This document shows positions 9,958 through 19,053 of a stretch of 64,000 nucleotides of DNA, piece after piece. Both the position numbers and the translations under genes were made by a program. The stretch comes from Pseudoalteromonas spongiae UST010723-006 (GTDB lineage: Bacteria > Pseudomonadota > Gammaproteobacteria > Enterobacterales > Alteromonadaceae). Every line of letters begins with the position of its first letter. The first letter of the stretch is position 1. Location: positions 168,501 to 232,500 of the forward strand of contig NZ_CP011039.1 of assembly GCF_000238255.3 (NCBI RefSeq), in the 5' to 3' direction. The notes under the pieces are model-generated. The model was not told the origin of the DNA, made no database searches, and saw only the letters and a program-made list of their open reading frames with translations.

Positions 9958-10460
9958 TTTTTATCTCCAACAAGTTTTGCTCGCAATTTTGGGCGAGTGG
10001 TTTTTTCCGATAACCAAATATTTAAGAATGCATCGCCAAAATCAGGATCGTTTACTGTGCCTAAAAGCCCTTGGTGATTGAAAAAGCTTGCGCTGTTGTC
10101 TTCATTGCGCGTCACAATCAGCATGTCGTTCTTTTTAATGTTAGGCCAAATGGTAGCGAGTTCATCTAGCCACTTGGGTATGTTTTGATGGGTCACGCCA
10201 ATGTGTTGCCATTGGTCTGCAGTTGCTTCTATTAAGTCCTCTTTGTCTATGTCGCGGTAATAGGTGATTTTAAGCGCGAGTTTAGCGTCGTCAAAGGAGT
10301 AACGCGTTTTGCTGCCAAATAGTTCGGCTTTGTATAGGTGCCAAAATAGCACTTTCATTTCACCTTCACCGTATTTAGTAAGTTGGCTTGTTTGTATCGC
10401 AAACAGACTTGGGGCGAATAAAAAGGTCGCAAATAGTAATGTTTTAAACATGGCTAACAT
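9954..10460 (-). CDS. Exported chalcone isomerase-like domain protein
   Basis: A 168-residue protein with a signal peptide (hydrophobic run to about residue 21). The mature sequence has the pattern of bacterial chalcone isomerase-like proteins: GEGEMKVLFWHLYKAELF, ALKITYYRDI, and a late GDAFLNIWL. In bacteria these bind fatty acids or related lipids rather than flavonoids. It follows DUF2878 by four bases and overlaps the DUF3833 start, so it is cotranscribed in the stress operon. Confidence 0.8.
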   Translation of the reverse strand: MLAMFKTLLFATFLFAPSLFAIQTSQLTKYGEGEMKVLFWHLYKAELFGSKTRYSFDDAKLALKITYYRDIDKEDLIEATADQWQHIGVTHQNIPKWLDELATIWPNIKKNDMLIVTRNEDNSASFFNHQGLLGTVNDPDFGDAFLNIWLSEKTTRPKLRAKLVGDKK

Positions 10461-10464
10461 CCAG

Positions 10465-10965
10465 TTAGTTGTGTTTAGATTCTACGAGCCTTTGTTTAAA
10501 AACGATCAATGCGGGCAGCAGTAGTGCCCAAATAATTGCGTACACAGTAAAGAGTGATAGTTGGCTTAAAGATGTGATGATGGCAGAAAAATTAAGTGCA
10601 CCAAGGTAACTCAGTGCACCACCAAATGCGCCAATAATGGCAACTAGCCATAGCTTACAATTACCTAACCAACTTAATGAATGATTAATTGAAAGTACAA
10701 ACATAACCCACAGGCATAGCAGCCAAAGTGGGAATTGCTCGGCGGCAAAACTAATCACATTCAGTTGAAAGAGTATGTAATCAATCACGCAACCAAAAAG
10801 GGCAAAGGGTAATAGCTTTGCATCGCTTCGTTTTGTTGGCGATAAAGCAAAGTGAAGGGCAACGATTAATGGAGTCAGCCAGCTGGCATTTGCTGTGAGT
10901 AGCGCACAGCAAAACCAAGCTAGCTGAAATAAAACAAGGTTAGTAAGCCAAAATTTGCTGGTCAT
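10465..10965 (-). CDS. DUF2878 family integral membrane protein
   Basis: A 166-residue, strongly hydrophobic protein with about five transmembrane segments. The sequence (WLTNLVLFQLAWFCCAL, FGCVIDYILFQL) fits DUF2878, regularly found in cyclopropane synthase/DUF1365 clusters. Its first codons overlap the end of the preceding synthase gene by 26 bases. No biochemical role is established. Confidence 0.75.
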   Translation of the reverse strand: MTSKFWLTNLVLFQLAWFCCALLTANASWLTPLIVALHFALSPTKRSDAKLLPFALFGCVIDYILFQLNVISFAAEQFPLWLLCLWVMFVLSINHSLSWLGNCKLWLVAIIGAFGGALSYLGALNFSAIITSLSQLSLFTVYAIIWALLLPALIVFKQRLVESKHN

Positions 10966-12214
10966 GATTATCGCGATAATGAGGCTTACGCATAACGAGC
11001 TGATGGGTACTTATCACGCGCTCAATGAATGCGCCTTCGCAATAACATAAGTAGAAGTGCCACAGACGCTTAAATTGCTCATCAAAACCAAATTGAGTTA
11101 ACTCTGACCAGGCGTTATCAAATTTCATGCGCCAATCGTAAAGTGTTCGCGCATAATGTAAGCCAATGTCTTCCACGTTATCGATCATCATATTAGTTTG
11201 TTCGGCAATGTGCTGATTCATTACCGCATTAGACGGTAAACAGCCTCCCGGAAAAATATAACGTTGAATAAAATCAACATTATTGCGGTAGTGTTCGTAA
11301 CGGGCATCTAAAATGGTAATTGCTTGAATCAGCATTAGGCCTGAGTCTTTCAGCAGGTTGTTACATTTAGCAAAAACCTCCGCCATAAACTTGTGACCAA
11401 CTGCTTCAATCATTTCGATTGAAACTAGCTTGTCGTATTTACCTTCCAGTAAGCGGTAGTCTTTTTTCAGTAATGTGATTTTATCTTCTAACCCTTCGGC
11501 TTTTACTTTTTCGACGGCGTACTCGTATTGCGCGTCAGAAATTGTGGTTGTAGTAACCTTGCAGCCATAATTCTTAGCGGCAAAAATAGCTAATCCGCCC
11601 CAGCCGGTACCGATTTCAATTAAATGGTCACTTTCAGAGAGTTTAAGCTTGTCACAAATGGTTTTTAATTTATTAAGTTGTGCTGAATGCAAGTCTGTCG
11701 CTTCATTTGAATAGATGGCGCTTGAGTACATCATCGTGCTATCTAAAAAGCGGGTGTAGAGCTCGTTACCTAAATCATAATGGGCGAGAATGTTTTTCTT
11801 TGAGCCAGATTGTGTATTGGCATTGCCCCAGTGAAACAAAAAGTTTTTAATTTTAGTTAACAGCGATTTTTTAGCTTCTACCTGATCGAGCGTACTGCTG
11901 CTGCGGGCAAAAACACGGATTAACTCGGTTAAGTTAGGTGATGTCCACTTTTTGTTGAGGTAGCCTTCTGCTGCTGCAATGCTACCGCCTTTAATAAAAT
12001 CGATATATAGGCTTGGATCAAGCACTATTAACTTGCCGCGCAATTCACTGTCTTGGTTGCCTAGAAACGTAATCTGACCGTTTTCTTCAATTTCTACGCC
12101 GGCATTTTCAATTTGATTCAGTGCGTTTAAAACGAGTGAACGACAGCGTGATGTAAACCACGATAACTCGCTTTCCTGCGCTAGATTGGTTGAGCTGGTA
12201 CTTTGCTGCTCCAT
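10940..12214 (-). CDS. cfa: Cyclopropane-fatty-acyl-phospholipid synthase family methyltransferase
   Basis: A 424-residue SAM-dependent enzyme that would methylate membrane-lipid acyl chains. Seen: the AHYDLGNELY motif that places the lipid, and the SAM site IEIGTGWGGLA, followed by the catalytic-domain segments IEAVGH and FIQRYIFPGGCLPS. It is longer than E. coli Cfa (382) through an N-terminal extension. In ECF-ChrR clusters this paralogue may make cyclopropane or other modified (for example furan) fatty acids that help against singlet oxygen; which product is made cannot be read from sequence. Confidence 0.88.
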   Translation of the reverse strand: MEQQSTSSTNLAQESELSWFTSRCRSLVLNALNQIENAGVEIEENGQITFLGNQDSELRGKLIVLDPSLYIDFIKGGSIAAAEGYLNKKWTSPNLTELIRVFARSSSTLDQVEAKKSLLTKIKNFLFHWGNANTQSGSKKNILAHYDLGNELYTRFLDSTMMYSSAIYSNEATDLHSAQLNKLKTICDKLKLSESDHLIEIGTGWGGLAIFAAKNYGCKVTTTTISDAQYEYAVEKVKAEGLEDKITLLKKDYRLLEGKYDKLVSIEMIEAVGHKFMAEVFAKCNNLLKDSGLMLIQAITILDARYEHYRNNVDFIQRYIFPGGCLPSNAVMNQHIAEQTNMMIDNVEDIGLHYARTLYDWRMKFDNAWSELTQFGFDEQFKRLWHFYLCYCEGAFIERVISTHQLVMRKPHYRDNHDQQILAY

Positions 12215-12216
12215 AA

Positions 12217-12957
12217 TTATCCTCTCGCGTTTGGGTGCGCAATAAATGGGATGCGTTTGGCAAAAAGCTTAAGTGCTTGCCAGTAAATGCCAGCGACTAC
12301 TTTTAATGTCATTGCTGGTGTACTAAGCCATGTTTTAAGCATATTTCTGCGCGAAAATTCGCAGCGTGATAATGCTACTGTGGCGTCAAACACTTTCTCT
12401 GATTTATGGTTTTCGATATGAATAAGTACTTTTTCTTGTGGCGCTTTTACACGCCATACATATTGCATATCTAAATCCATAAACGGCGACACATGAAATG
12501 TTTTATCCATGCGTTGTTGTTTAGAAATATCCACCGCATAGTAGTGACGCTCTAACCAAGGCGTATTCGAAACTTCAACTAACATGGTTGTACAAACATT
12601 ATCTTGGTCGTAACAAAAGAAAAAATTTGCGGGGCTAAAATAGATACCGAAATTTCGGCATTGCCCCATAAAGGTTACTTTTGTGCCATCCCAGTTACCA
12701 CCTAACTGTGTAACTTTACTGGCAATACGTTGCTTTAAGTTGCCCGGTTCACCTTTAATATAATCGTCTTGAAAAAAGCTAATTGGCGCGAATTTTTTAA
12801 GGCTAAACAAACGGCTAGTTGTGGCGACTAAGTCTAGTTCGTCTAAATCAAGTGCCAGCATATACATGCTATAGCTAAAGGCATGTTGCTTAGGAGAAAA
12901 GCGTCGATGCCTAACTTGTCCACAGTATATGCCGCTATTCATAGTTATAGTTCGCAA
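12217..12957 (-). CDS. DUF1365 domain protein
   Basis: A 246-residue protein matching DUF1365: near the start YCGQVRHRRFSPKQHAFSY, then LDLDEL, and a central FWVSPF-like segment here written FHVSPFMDLD. DUF1365 proteins are almost always next to a Cfa-like synthase and an FAD amine-oxidase-like protein, as here, and are thought to act with them on lipids. It overlaps the FAD gene by 13 bases. The N-terminal MRTITMNSG could also begin at M6. Confidence 0.85.
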   Translation of the reverse strand: MRTITMNSGIYCGQVRHRRFSPKQHAFSYSMYMLALDLDELDLVATTSRLFSLKKFAPISFFQDDYIKGEPGNLKQRIASKVTQLGGNWDGTKVTFMGQCRNFGIYFSPANFFFCYDQDNVCTTMLVEVSNTPWLERHYYAVDISKQQRMDKTFHVSPFMDLDMQYVWRVKAPQEKVLIHIENHKSEKVFDATVALSRCEFSRRNMLKTWLSTPAMTLKVVAGIYWQALKLFAKRIPFIAHPNARG

Positions 12958-14195
12958 TCAAAGCGTTTACATACGTCGAGCGCACTGCGAACGCCATCTT
13001 CATGAAAGCCGTTATACCAGTACGCACCGCAAAAGTGGGTGTGATTGGTGCCGCAAATTGTGTCTCGTTGCTGCTGCGCCGCCATACTTTGTTTATTAAA
13101 CACTGGATGATGGTAAACAAAGCTGCGTAAAATTTTGCTTTTATCAATTTGTTCAGTTTGATTGAGCGTAACACAGTAAGTAGTGTCCGTTTTAAGTCCC
13201 TGTAATATATTCATATTATAGGTTACTGCAGCAGGGCGTGGGTTATTACTGTCTAAACGGTAATTCCAGCTTGCCCACGCAAGTTTGCGTTTTGGTAGCA
13301 TGTTTATGTCGGTGTGCAGTACCACTTCATTCTTGCTGTAAGGAATATTACCGAGTACAGATTGTTCTTGCTCGCTCGCATCGCCTAGTAGTTTTAATGC
13401 CTGATCGGAATGACAGGCAAATACAACGTCATCGAATATTTGAGTTGTACCATCTGTAAATTCTAAAGAAATACCGGTATTGCCGCGCGTAACTTGCTTA
13501 ATATCGCAGTTGAGGCGAATTTTATCGGCGAAGCGGCGCGTTAATGGCTTAATGTATTCTCGCGAGCCGCCTTTTATAACATGCCATTGCGGTCTATCGC
13601 TGATATTTAATAAGCCGTGGTTATAAAAAAAGCGAACAAAGAATTTCAGCTCGAAGTCTCGCATTTCTTGTAAGCTGGTGGACCAAATAGCCGCGCCCAT
13701 CGGCAAAATATAATGCTGGCAAAAGAAATCGCTAAAGGCGTGTTGGTCTAAAAAGTCGCCGAGTGTGAGCGCTGGATCTATATCGGTTTGATGTAGCTGC
13801 TTACAGAGTTTATTAAAGCGCAGAATATCTTTGATTAGCAACCAAAAACGAGGTTTAAAAATATTTGAACGCTGTGCAAATAATGAATTGAGACCGTGGC
13901 CATTATATTCCATTTGGCTTTGCACATTGTGCACGCTAAAGCTCATTTCAGTATCTTTGTAAGCAACTCCAATCTGCGATAATAGCTTTAAAAAATTAGG
14001 GTATGTTTTGTTATTACAAACAATAAAGCCGGTATCAATTGCGTGCTTTTCGCCGTTATGCTCAATATCAACAGTGGCTGTGTGTCCGCCAATATAGTCG
14101 TTTTTTTCAAATAGGGTGATATCGTACTTTTTTGATAGTAAATAAGCGCAGGTTAAGCCTGAGATACCACTGCCAATAATGGCTATTCTTTTCAT
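12945..14195 (-). CDS. FAD-dependent oxidoreductase (amine oxidase / phytoene desaturase-like)
   Basis: A 416-residue flavoprotein. The N-terminal dinucleotide fold is clear: GSGISG at residues 8-13, then FEKNDYIGGHTATV. A late FCGAYWYNGFHEDGVRSA segment matches the C-terminal FAD contact of this family. It belongs to the COG2907 group that accompanies DUF1365 and Cfa-like genes. The likely substrate is a membrane-lipid acyl chain, by inference from context. Its ATG overlaps the SDR stop by one base. Confidence 0.87.
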   Translation of the reverse strand: MKRIAIIGSGISGLTCAYLLSKKYDITLFEKNDYIGGHTATVDIEHNGEKHAIDTGFIVCNNKTYPNFLKLLSQIGVAYKDTEMSFSVHNVQSQMEYNGHGLNSLFAQRSNIFKPRFWLLIKDILRFNKLCKQLHQTDIDPALTLGDFLDQHAFSDFFCQHYILPMGAAIWSTSLQEMRDFELKFFVRFFYNHGLLNISDRPQWHVIKGGSREYIKPLTRRFADKIRLNCDIKQVTRGNTGISLEFTDGTTQIFDDVVFACHSDQALKLLGDASEQEQSVLGNIPYSKNEVVLHTDINMLPKRKLAWASWNYRLDSNNPRPAAVTYNMNILQGLKTDTTYCVTLNQTEQIDKSKILRSFVYHHPVFNKQSMAAQQQRDTICGTNHTHFCGAYWYNGFHEDGVRSALDVCKRFDCEL

Positions 14196-14917
14196 TATTT
14201 TGTCATCCTAATTGCAAGTTTGCGCCAGATAAAAAACGGTAACAGTGCGAGTGTTTTAAGTATTAAGGTAAAGCGTTTGGGAAAATGAATATCGTAGTGT
14301 TTGTTTTTCATACCTCGATAGATTGCCTGCGCAGCTTGTTCACTGGTAATACGGCTAGGCATCGGGAAATCATTTTTATCGGTTAGAGGTGTTGCGACAA
14401 ACCCCGGGTGAATTGTACTTACCCCAATATTGTGGCGTGCTAAATCAATGCTTAGAGTTTTCGCTAAATAGCTTACGCCAGCCTTTGACGCACCGTAGGC
14501 TTGTGAGCGAGTAAGTGGCACATAAACAGCACTTGAACTCATTAAACCAAGTTGCCCGCCCGTATTTAACTGGGGCAACCACGCCTCTAAACAATAACCA
14601 ACAGAAATAAGGTTGGTGTTGATCACGCGGGCAAACAAATCACCATTGAATTGTTTTGCGTTATCTATGTATTCACAGGTACCCGCGTTTAATATGATTT
14701 GATCGAGTTTGATGTTTTTATCTAACGCGCTAAATATTGCTTGCTTGTCATTTAGATCAAAAACCAGCGGTATGATGCTGTTAAATTCGCTTGCGAGCTT
14801 ATCGAGTTTCTCTTGGTTGCGCCCACACGCGTACACAGTAAAACCTTGAGTAGCATAGTATTTAGCGAGTGATTCACCAATGCCAGATGAGGCACCTGTA
14901 ATTAGTACCGTATTCAT
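14195..14917 (-). CDS. Short-chain dehydrogenase/reductase
   Basis: A 240-residue classical SDR: the cofactor motif TGASSGIGE at residues 6-14, the NAG motif (LNAGTCEY), a catalytic Ser in SSSAVY and the Y-x-x-x-K motif YGASK. The C-terminal end is basic and hydrophobic (LPFFIWRKLAIRMTK), which may dock on the membrane. It overlaps the neighbouring NTF2-like gene by four bases, so translation is coupled. The substrate is unknown. Confidence 0.88.
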   Translation of the reverse strand: MNTVLITGASSGIGESLAKYYATQGFTVYACGRNQEKLDKLASEFNSIIPLVFDLNDKQAIFSALDKNIKLDQIILNAGTCEYIDNAKQFNGDLFARVINTNLISVGYCLEAWLPQLNTGGQLGLMSSSAVYVPLTRSQAYGASKAGVSYLAKTLSIDLARHNIGVSTIHPGFVATPLTDKNDFPMPSRITSEQAAQAIYRGMKNKHYDIHFPKRFTLILKTLALLPFFIWRKLAIRMTK

Positions 14918-15345
14918 GCGGTGGCACGCTTTTTAACTAAATTTATTAACCCGCCAAGTACAGGAATATGTTGATAAAGCATGTCGGCAGCGTTGAAATA
15001 ATCGCGGTGAAAAATGACTTTGCCGTCTTGATACTCAAGGTAACTGTTGCCGTCAAATGACACTTCTTTGCCTGCTTTAATTTTGCTATGCGAGAAGTAC
15101 ATGGTCCAGTAGAGGCTAACGGCATTATCTTGTTGCAGTACCTTTTTCATTTCAAAACGCCCAGCGTCTAAGTTTTCGTACAGATTAGAAAAATACTTGG
15201 TAAGTGCAGATAGGCCATCAATGCGGTGTAGTGGGTCAATAAACACAACATCTTGATGATAAATATTAGCCAGTAGCGACAAGTTGGCGCGATCCAACTT
15301 GTTGTACATAGTTAAAAAGTCATCAATATGCTGTGTGTTACTCAT
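14914..15345 (-). CDS. NTF2-like / SnoaL-like fold protein
   Basis: A 143-residue single-domain protein with the NTF2-like pattern: an N-terminal helical stretch (DDFLTMYNKLD), VVFIDPLHRIDG, and beta strands ending in a YLEYQDGKVIFHRDYF segment. Such cone-shaped folds act as isomerases, hydrolases or binding proteins. In ECF-ChrR clusters it sits between photolyase and SDR, as here. It overlaps the photolyase start region by eight bases. Confidence 0.8.
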   Translation of the reverse strand: MSNTQHIDDFLTMYNKLDRANLSLLANIYHQDVVFIDPLHRIDGLSALTKYFSNLYENLDAGRFEMKKVLQQDNAVSLYWTMYFSHSKIKAGKEVSFDGNSYLEYQDGKVIFHRDYFNAADMLYQHIPVLGGLINLVKKRATA

Positions 15346-16741
15346 CGTTATTTAACTCTTTCTGATAATAATCAAGTGCCTGTAAGCGGGCTTCTTTTAA
15401 ATCTACCAGTTGTGGCCAGTAGCTGTGATTGCCAACCGAATTTAAATAGGTTTGTGGTTGATGAATATACTTAAGCGGTACATTCTCAAGTTCTGGTAAA
15501 TACTTACGAATAAAGCTGCCGTCAGGATCAAACTTTTCACTTTGCGTTATTGGGTTAAAAATTCTGAAATAGGGTTGTGCATCGCAGCCGGTGCCTGCTG
15601 CCCATTGCCAGCCACCGCTATTGGCGGCAAGGTCGCCATCAATAAGGTGCTGCATAAAAAAAGCTTCACCTAAGCGCCAATCAACCAATAAATGTTTGGT
15701 TAAAAAGCTTGCTACAATCATACGCAGGCGGTTATGCATCCAACCTGTTTGCTTTAACTGGCGCATAGCAGCATCAACGATCGGAAATCCAGTTTTTGCC
15801 TCACACCAAGCGGTAAACTTAGCGTGATCATTTGGCCAGTCGAAGCCTTTAAATTTGCCTTGAAAGTCGTGCAATTTGTTTAGATTTGGAAATGACAGCA
15901 GCACGTTGCGATAAAACTCACGCCAAATTAGCTCGTTTAGCCAAGTAAAAATAGGCGCTTTTACATCTTCAAGTATGTGCGGGTAATAGGATAATAGATC
16001 GTATAAAACCCTTTTAGGGCTAATTGCGCCAATGGTTAAGTAAGGTGAGATACCACTTGTACCTTTAATTGCTGGGAAATCCCGATCGCGCGCGTAGTCG
16101 ATAACTTTATCATTTAAAAAGCGAGGTAACACGTGTTGCATAAACTCGTGTGCCAAAGGCCATTTACTTGAATCTTGCTTGGCATAATTAAATGTAATGT
16201 TACTGGCTTGATTAGGGCTTTCTTCACTTTGTTTAATTGCTGCAAGATAATTTTGGTTAAAGCCATGCTGCTGCAGCGTTTTTACCCATGCTTTTTTGTA
16301 TGGCGTAAAAACTTTGAACATTTCATTTTGTTTATTAAGCACTGCGCCATAAGGCAAAATGGTGTCAGCATCGTATAGCGTTAGCTCCAGTTGCTGCGCA
16401 GCTTTGTTGTCACGTATTTTTTCACGTAATTCCGGTTCGCTGTTAGCTACCACCGAAGTAATGTCATTTTCTTGGCAAAACTCTGTTAGTTGGGCAATTT
16501 GTTGCTCAAAGGTATCGCATTCAATAAAGCTCACTTTAATTCCGAGCTTGGCAAGCTGGTCGCTAAACCAATTTAAATGACGCTCAATAAAATCAATTTG
16601 AATGCCTGAATGATTGTGAGCTTGCCAAGTTTCATAGGCAGTAATAAAAACTGCATGTTGGCAATTTTGTTGTAATGCATAAAATAAAGCGGGATTATCG
16701 TCTAAACGAAAATCCCGTCTAATCCAGTAAAGAGTACTCAT
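15338..16741 (-). CDS. phrB: Deoxyribodipyrimidine (CPD) photolyase
   Basis: A 467-residue class I photolyase that splits UV-induced pyrimidine dimers using blue light, with FAD and an antenna cofactor. Seen: the N-terminal alpha/beta domain beginning LYWIRRDFRLDDNPAL, and the C-terminal FAD-domain motifs ELIWREFY, DAAMRQLKQTGWMHNR and NSGGWQWAAGTGCDAQPY. The length equals that of E. coli PhrB within a few residues. It directly follows the YbgA-like gene, as in E. coli ybgA-phr. Confidence 0.95.
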   Translation of the reverse strand: MSTLYWIRRDFRLDDNPALFYALQQNCQHAVFITAYETWQAHNHSGIQIDFIERHLNWFSDQLAKLGIKVSFIECDTFEQQIAQLTEFCQENDITSVVANSEPELREKIRDNKAAQQLELTLYDADTILPYGAVLNKQNEMFKVFTPYKKAWVKTLQQHGFNQNYLAAIKQSEESPNQASNITFNYAKQDSSKWPLAHEFMQHVLPRFLNDKVIDYARDRDFPAIKGTSGISPYLTIGAISPKRVLYDLLSYYPHILEDVKAPIFTWLNELIWREFYRNVLLSFPNLNKLHDFQGKFKGFDWPNDHAKFTAWCEAKTGFPIVDAAMRQLKQTGWMHNRLRMIVASFLTKHLLVDWRLGEAFFMQHLIDGDLAANSGGWQWAAGTGCDAQPYFRIFNPITQSEKFDPDGSFIRKYLPELENVPLKYIHQPQTYLNSVGNHSYWPQLVDLKEARLQALDYYQKELNNDE

Positions 16742-17698
16742 TTATAATCCGTATCTGAGCTTTAAATCCTTTGGATAAGGGTCTAAATAAGCTTGATTTG
16801 CCAAATAATCGTTTGGATAAGTTTGCAAATGATGGTTGATCAATGTGAGTGGCACCATTAACGGCACTAGCCCATCGTGATAAGCGATAATGTTTTCGCT
16901 AAGTTCTTGTTTATTCTGCTTAGTTAGATGCTTTTTAAAATAACCTTGAAGGTGTTGCAAGGTATTCGTGTGATTTTTTCGAGATGCGGGCTTTTTAAGA
17001 GCCTGCATTAGCATCGAAATGTATTTATCTGCTAATTGTTCCACTGGTAAGTCGTTTTCTTCACCAAGCATTCTGCCAAGGGCTTTGTAGGCAGCTACAT
17101 TATGGCTCATAACTAAATACTTTTGCTGACCATGGAACGTTGTCAACTTATGTATCGTAAGCCCCGATGCCACAAGGTTTTGCCATTTTTTGTAGGTAAA
17201 CACCCGCAGTACAAAATTTTCGCGTAGGTGCGGATCGTTAAGGCGGCCATTTTCTTCACAGGGTAAATTTGGGTTAAGCGCCATTACTTGCTTAGCAAAT
17301 AAACCAACGCCATCGTGTTCACAACCTTTGCCGTGCTCATAGTACACTTTTACACGTTCCATACCGCAACTTGGGCTGCCTTTCATAAACACAAAACCAC
17401 TTAAATGCGACATTTTACTTGCTGATTTTTCAGCGTATTCGTTCATTTTTAGCGTAACGTCCATGCTGCCATCGGGACGTGACACATGGATCATATCGTC
17501 GCGCTTGATTTGCCTAATAGTAGGGCGCGGCACAGGTAACCCAACCGCGACCTCAGGGCAAAACTTTTGGTACTCGACAAACTTTCCTAGCTGGTTAACG
17601 CAAAAATCAGATTTTTTATGGCTTTTGTCAAAGCGTACTTGGTCACCTGTTAAGCAGGCGCTAATACCAAGTATAATTTTATCCTTATCTGTAACCAT
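16742..17698 (-). CDS. DUF523-DUF1722 fusion protein (YbgA-like)
   Basis: A 318-residue protein. The N-terminal half is DUF523, with SACLTGDQVRFDK and MKGSPSCGMERV carrying conserved cysteines. The C-terminal half, from about residue 190, is DUF1722 as in E. coli YbgA. The pair is linked to photolyase in many genomes, and recent family knowledge suggests a role in repair or sulfur/iron chemistry that is not settled. It abuts phrB with no gap. Confidence 0.87.
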   Translation of the reverse strand: MVTDKDKIILGISACLTGDQVRFDKSHKKSDFCVNQLGKFVEYQKFCPEVAVGLPVPRPTIRQIKRDDMIHVSRPDGSMDVTLKMNEYAEKSASKMSHLSGFVFMKGSPSCGMERVKVYYEHGKGCEHDGVGLFAKQVMALNPNLPCEENGRLNDPHLRENFVLRVFTYKKWQNLVASGLTIHKLTTFHGQQKYLVMSHNVAAYKALGRMLGEENDLPVEQLADKYISMLMQALKKPASRKNHTNTLQHLQGYFKKHLTKQNKQELSENIIAYHDGLVPLMVPLTLINHHLQTYPNDYLANQAYLDPYPKDLKLRYGL

Positions 17699-17706
17699 GG
17701 TCCCTC

Positions 17707-18375
17707 CTAGTAAATAAATTTACCGATTGGATTAAGTAACTTGCTTAAGCCTTGTGTAAAGTGCAGCGAATCACTTGAAACAGTTAAGCATAGGCAGCCG
17801 TGTTCTGTAATTGGATTATGTGTATGTTTTCCATCTAACCAAATAAAGTCGCCTTTATGATACTCACCCATATCGTCTTTGAAACTACCATCTAATAATA
17901 GTGTAATTTCAAAACCATTGTGAGTATGTTCAGGCACCGAGCCGCCACGGTCAATGTGCAACAAGCTAGTATGCAAATTAGCGTCTTCTAACCCAATGCG
18001 CGAACGTGATAGTTTGCCTAGGTTAGCCCAGCTACTTAGCTCTAAATTTTTCAACACTTGAGGCAAGTAATAGCTATTTTCTTTCAGTGATAACTCAATC
18101 GGTTGCGCTGCAACGACATCATCAATACTGTCATCAAGCGTAATATCGTTGATTAACGCATCTAAATCGATACCTGACGGTAAATCAAAGTTGTCGGTAT
18201 CATTATTGGTGTACGTAAACGCGCCTTTTGCCGCTTCAGCTGTGAGTGCTTCTACTTGCTGTTGGCAATGGGGGCACAATTCAATATGCGCAGCTATAAC
18301 AACAGAAATTGATGCTGGTAATTCACCTGCACAATAGGTTTTGAGCAGTGAAAGTTGTGGGTGGTGCTTAATCAT
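17707..18375 (-). CDS. chrR: ChrR-type zinc-binding anti-sigma factor with cupin domain
   Basis: ChrR holds its ECF sigma partner inactive until singlet oxygen or similar stress arrives. Both modules are visible in 222 residues: the N-terminal anti-sigma domain with the zinc motif H30-x3-C34-x2-C37, and the C-terminal cupin domain (about residues 135-210) with H150, H152 and E156 in EHTHNGFEI plus a later HTH (184-186). It overlaps the sigma gene by eight bases, typical of coupled sigma/anti-sigma pairs. Confidence 0.93.
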   Translation of the reverse strand: MIKHHPQLSLLKTYCAGELPASISVVIAAHIELCPHCQQQVEALTAEAAKGAFTYTNNDTDNFDLPSGIDLDALINDITLDDSIDDVVAAQPIELSLKENSYYLPQVLKNLELSSWANLGKLSRSRIGLEDANLHTSLLHIDRGGSVPEHTHNGFEITLLLDGSFKDDMGEYHKGDFIWLDGKHTHNPITEHGCLCLTVSSDSLHFTQGLSKLLNPIGKFIY

Positions 18376-18997
18376 TGTCTGCTCCTATGTGCTGTCTCAA
18401 TTTTGTTAGGGCTAAACGCAGTCGCGATTTAACGGTTCCTAACGGAATGCTTAAATTCTTTGCAAGTTGCTCTTGTGATAAGTCTTGAAAATATACGCCT
18501 TGAATAATTTGTCTTTGATTATCAGGAAGGCGGTTTAAATATTGCGCGATTTGCTTGTCCATTAAATGGTCGGCAAAAACATGTTCATCAGAGTTTTGCG
18601 CCTCCGCTAACGGCCAAATATCATCGCTTAAAGTGTCTTCGTGGTTAGCCTGAACTTTACGCAACATATCAAAGCTGATATTACGCATTACTGTGTAAAC
18701 CCAAGTTGTCGCAGCGCCTTTCTCTGGATTGTAAAGGTGAGCCTTGCGCCAAACGTTCGTCATTGTTTCTTGCAGTAATTCTGAAGCCATAACAGGGTTG
18801 TTAAATTGCTTTCTGCCAAAACCTAAAATTTTGGGTGAAAACCATTTAAACAGGGACGCGAAAGATTGCTTGTCTCGCCTCTCAGCTATGTCATTTAGCC
18901 AGCTAGATAGCGTTTTGCTGTCAATTTCTTGCCCATCTAAATTTGCGTTTTGCTTCATCGAAGATCGGTGATTATTGGTTGTTGTTGATATCATCAT
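18368..18997 (-). CDS. ECF RNA polymerase sigma factor, RpoE/ChrR (ECF11) type
   Basis: A 209-residue sigma-70-family factor with region 2 (LLQETMTNVWRKAHLY, AATTWVYTVMRNISFDMLRK) and region 4 (LPDNQRQIIQGVYFQDLS, SIPLGTVKSRLRLALTKLR). The partner anti-sigma and the photolyase/Cfa operon identify it as the photo-oxidative stress sigma. The start is uncertain: M1 at 18997, M2 at 18994 or M14 at 18958; none has a strong ribosome site. It has its own promoter at 19027-19053 and heads a run of twelve minus-strand genes. Confidence 0.92.
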   Translation of the reverse strand: MMISTTTNNHRSSMKQNANLDGQEIDSKTLSSWLNDIAERRDKQSFASLFKWFSPKILGFGRKQFNNPVMASELLQETMTNVWRKAHLYNPEKGAATTWVYTVMRNISFDMLRKVQANHEDTLSDDIWPLAEAQNSDEHVFADHLMDKQIAQYLNRLPDNQRQIIQGVYFQDLSQEQLAKNLSIPLGTVKSRLRLALTKLRQHIGADND

Positions 18998-19026
18998 AGC
19001 GCTCTGACAATAAAATCATAGTAGAC

Positions 19027-19053
19027 AATACGCTGTAATCACAAAAGCGATCA
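19027..19053 (-). promoter_or_regulatory. Candidate ECF11-type promoter of the sigma/chrR operon
   Basis: On the minus strand, TGATCG (19053-19048) is followed by CGTATT (19032-19027). GATC and CGTA are separated by 16 bases. TGATC...CGTA is the kind of -35/-10 pair used by RpoE/ChrR sigma factors, so autoregulation is likely. The TGA of the -35 element is also the stop codon of the LON-domain gene. Confidence 0.6.
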
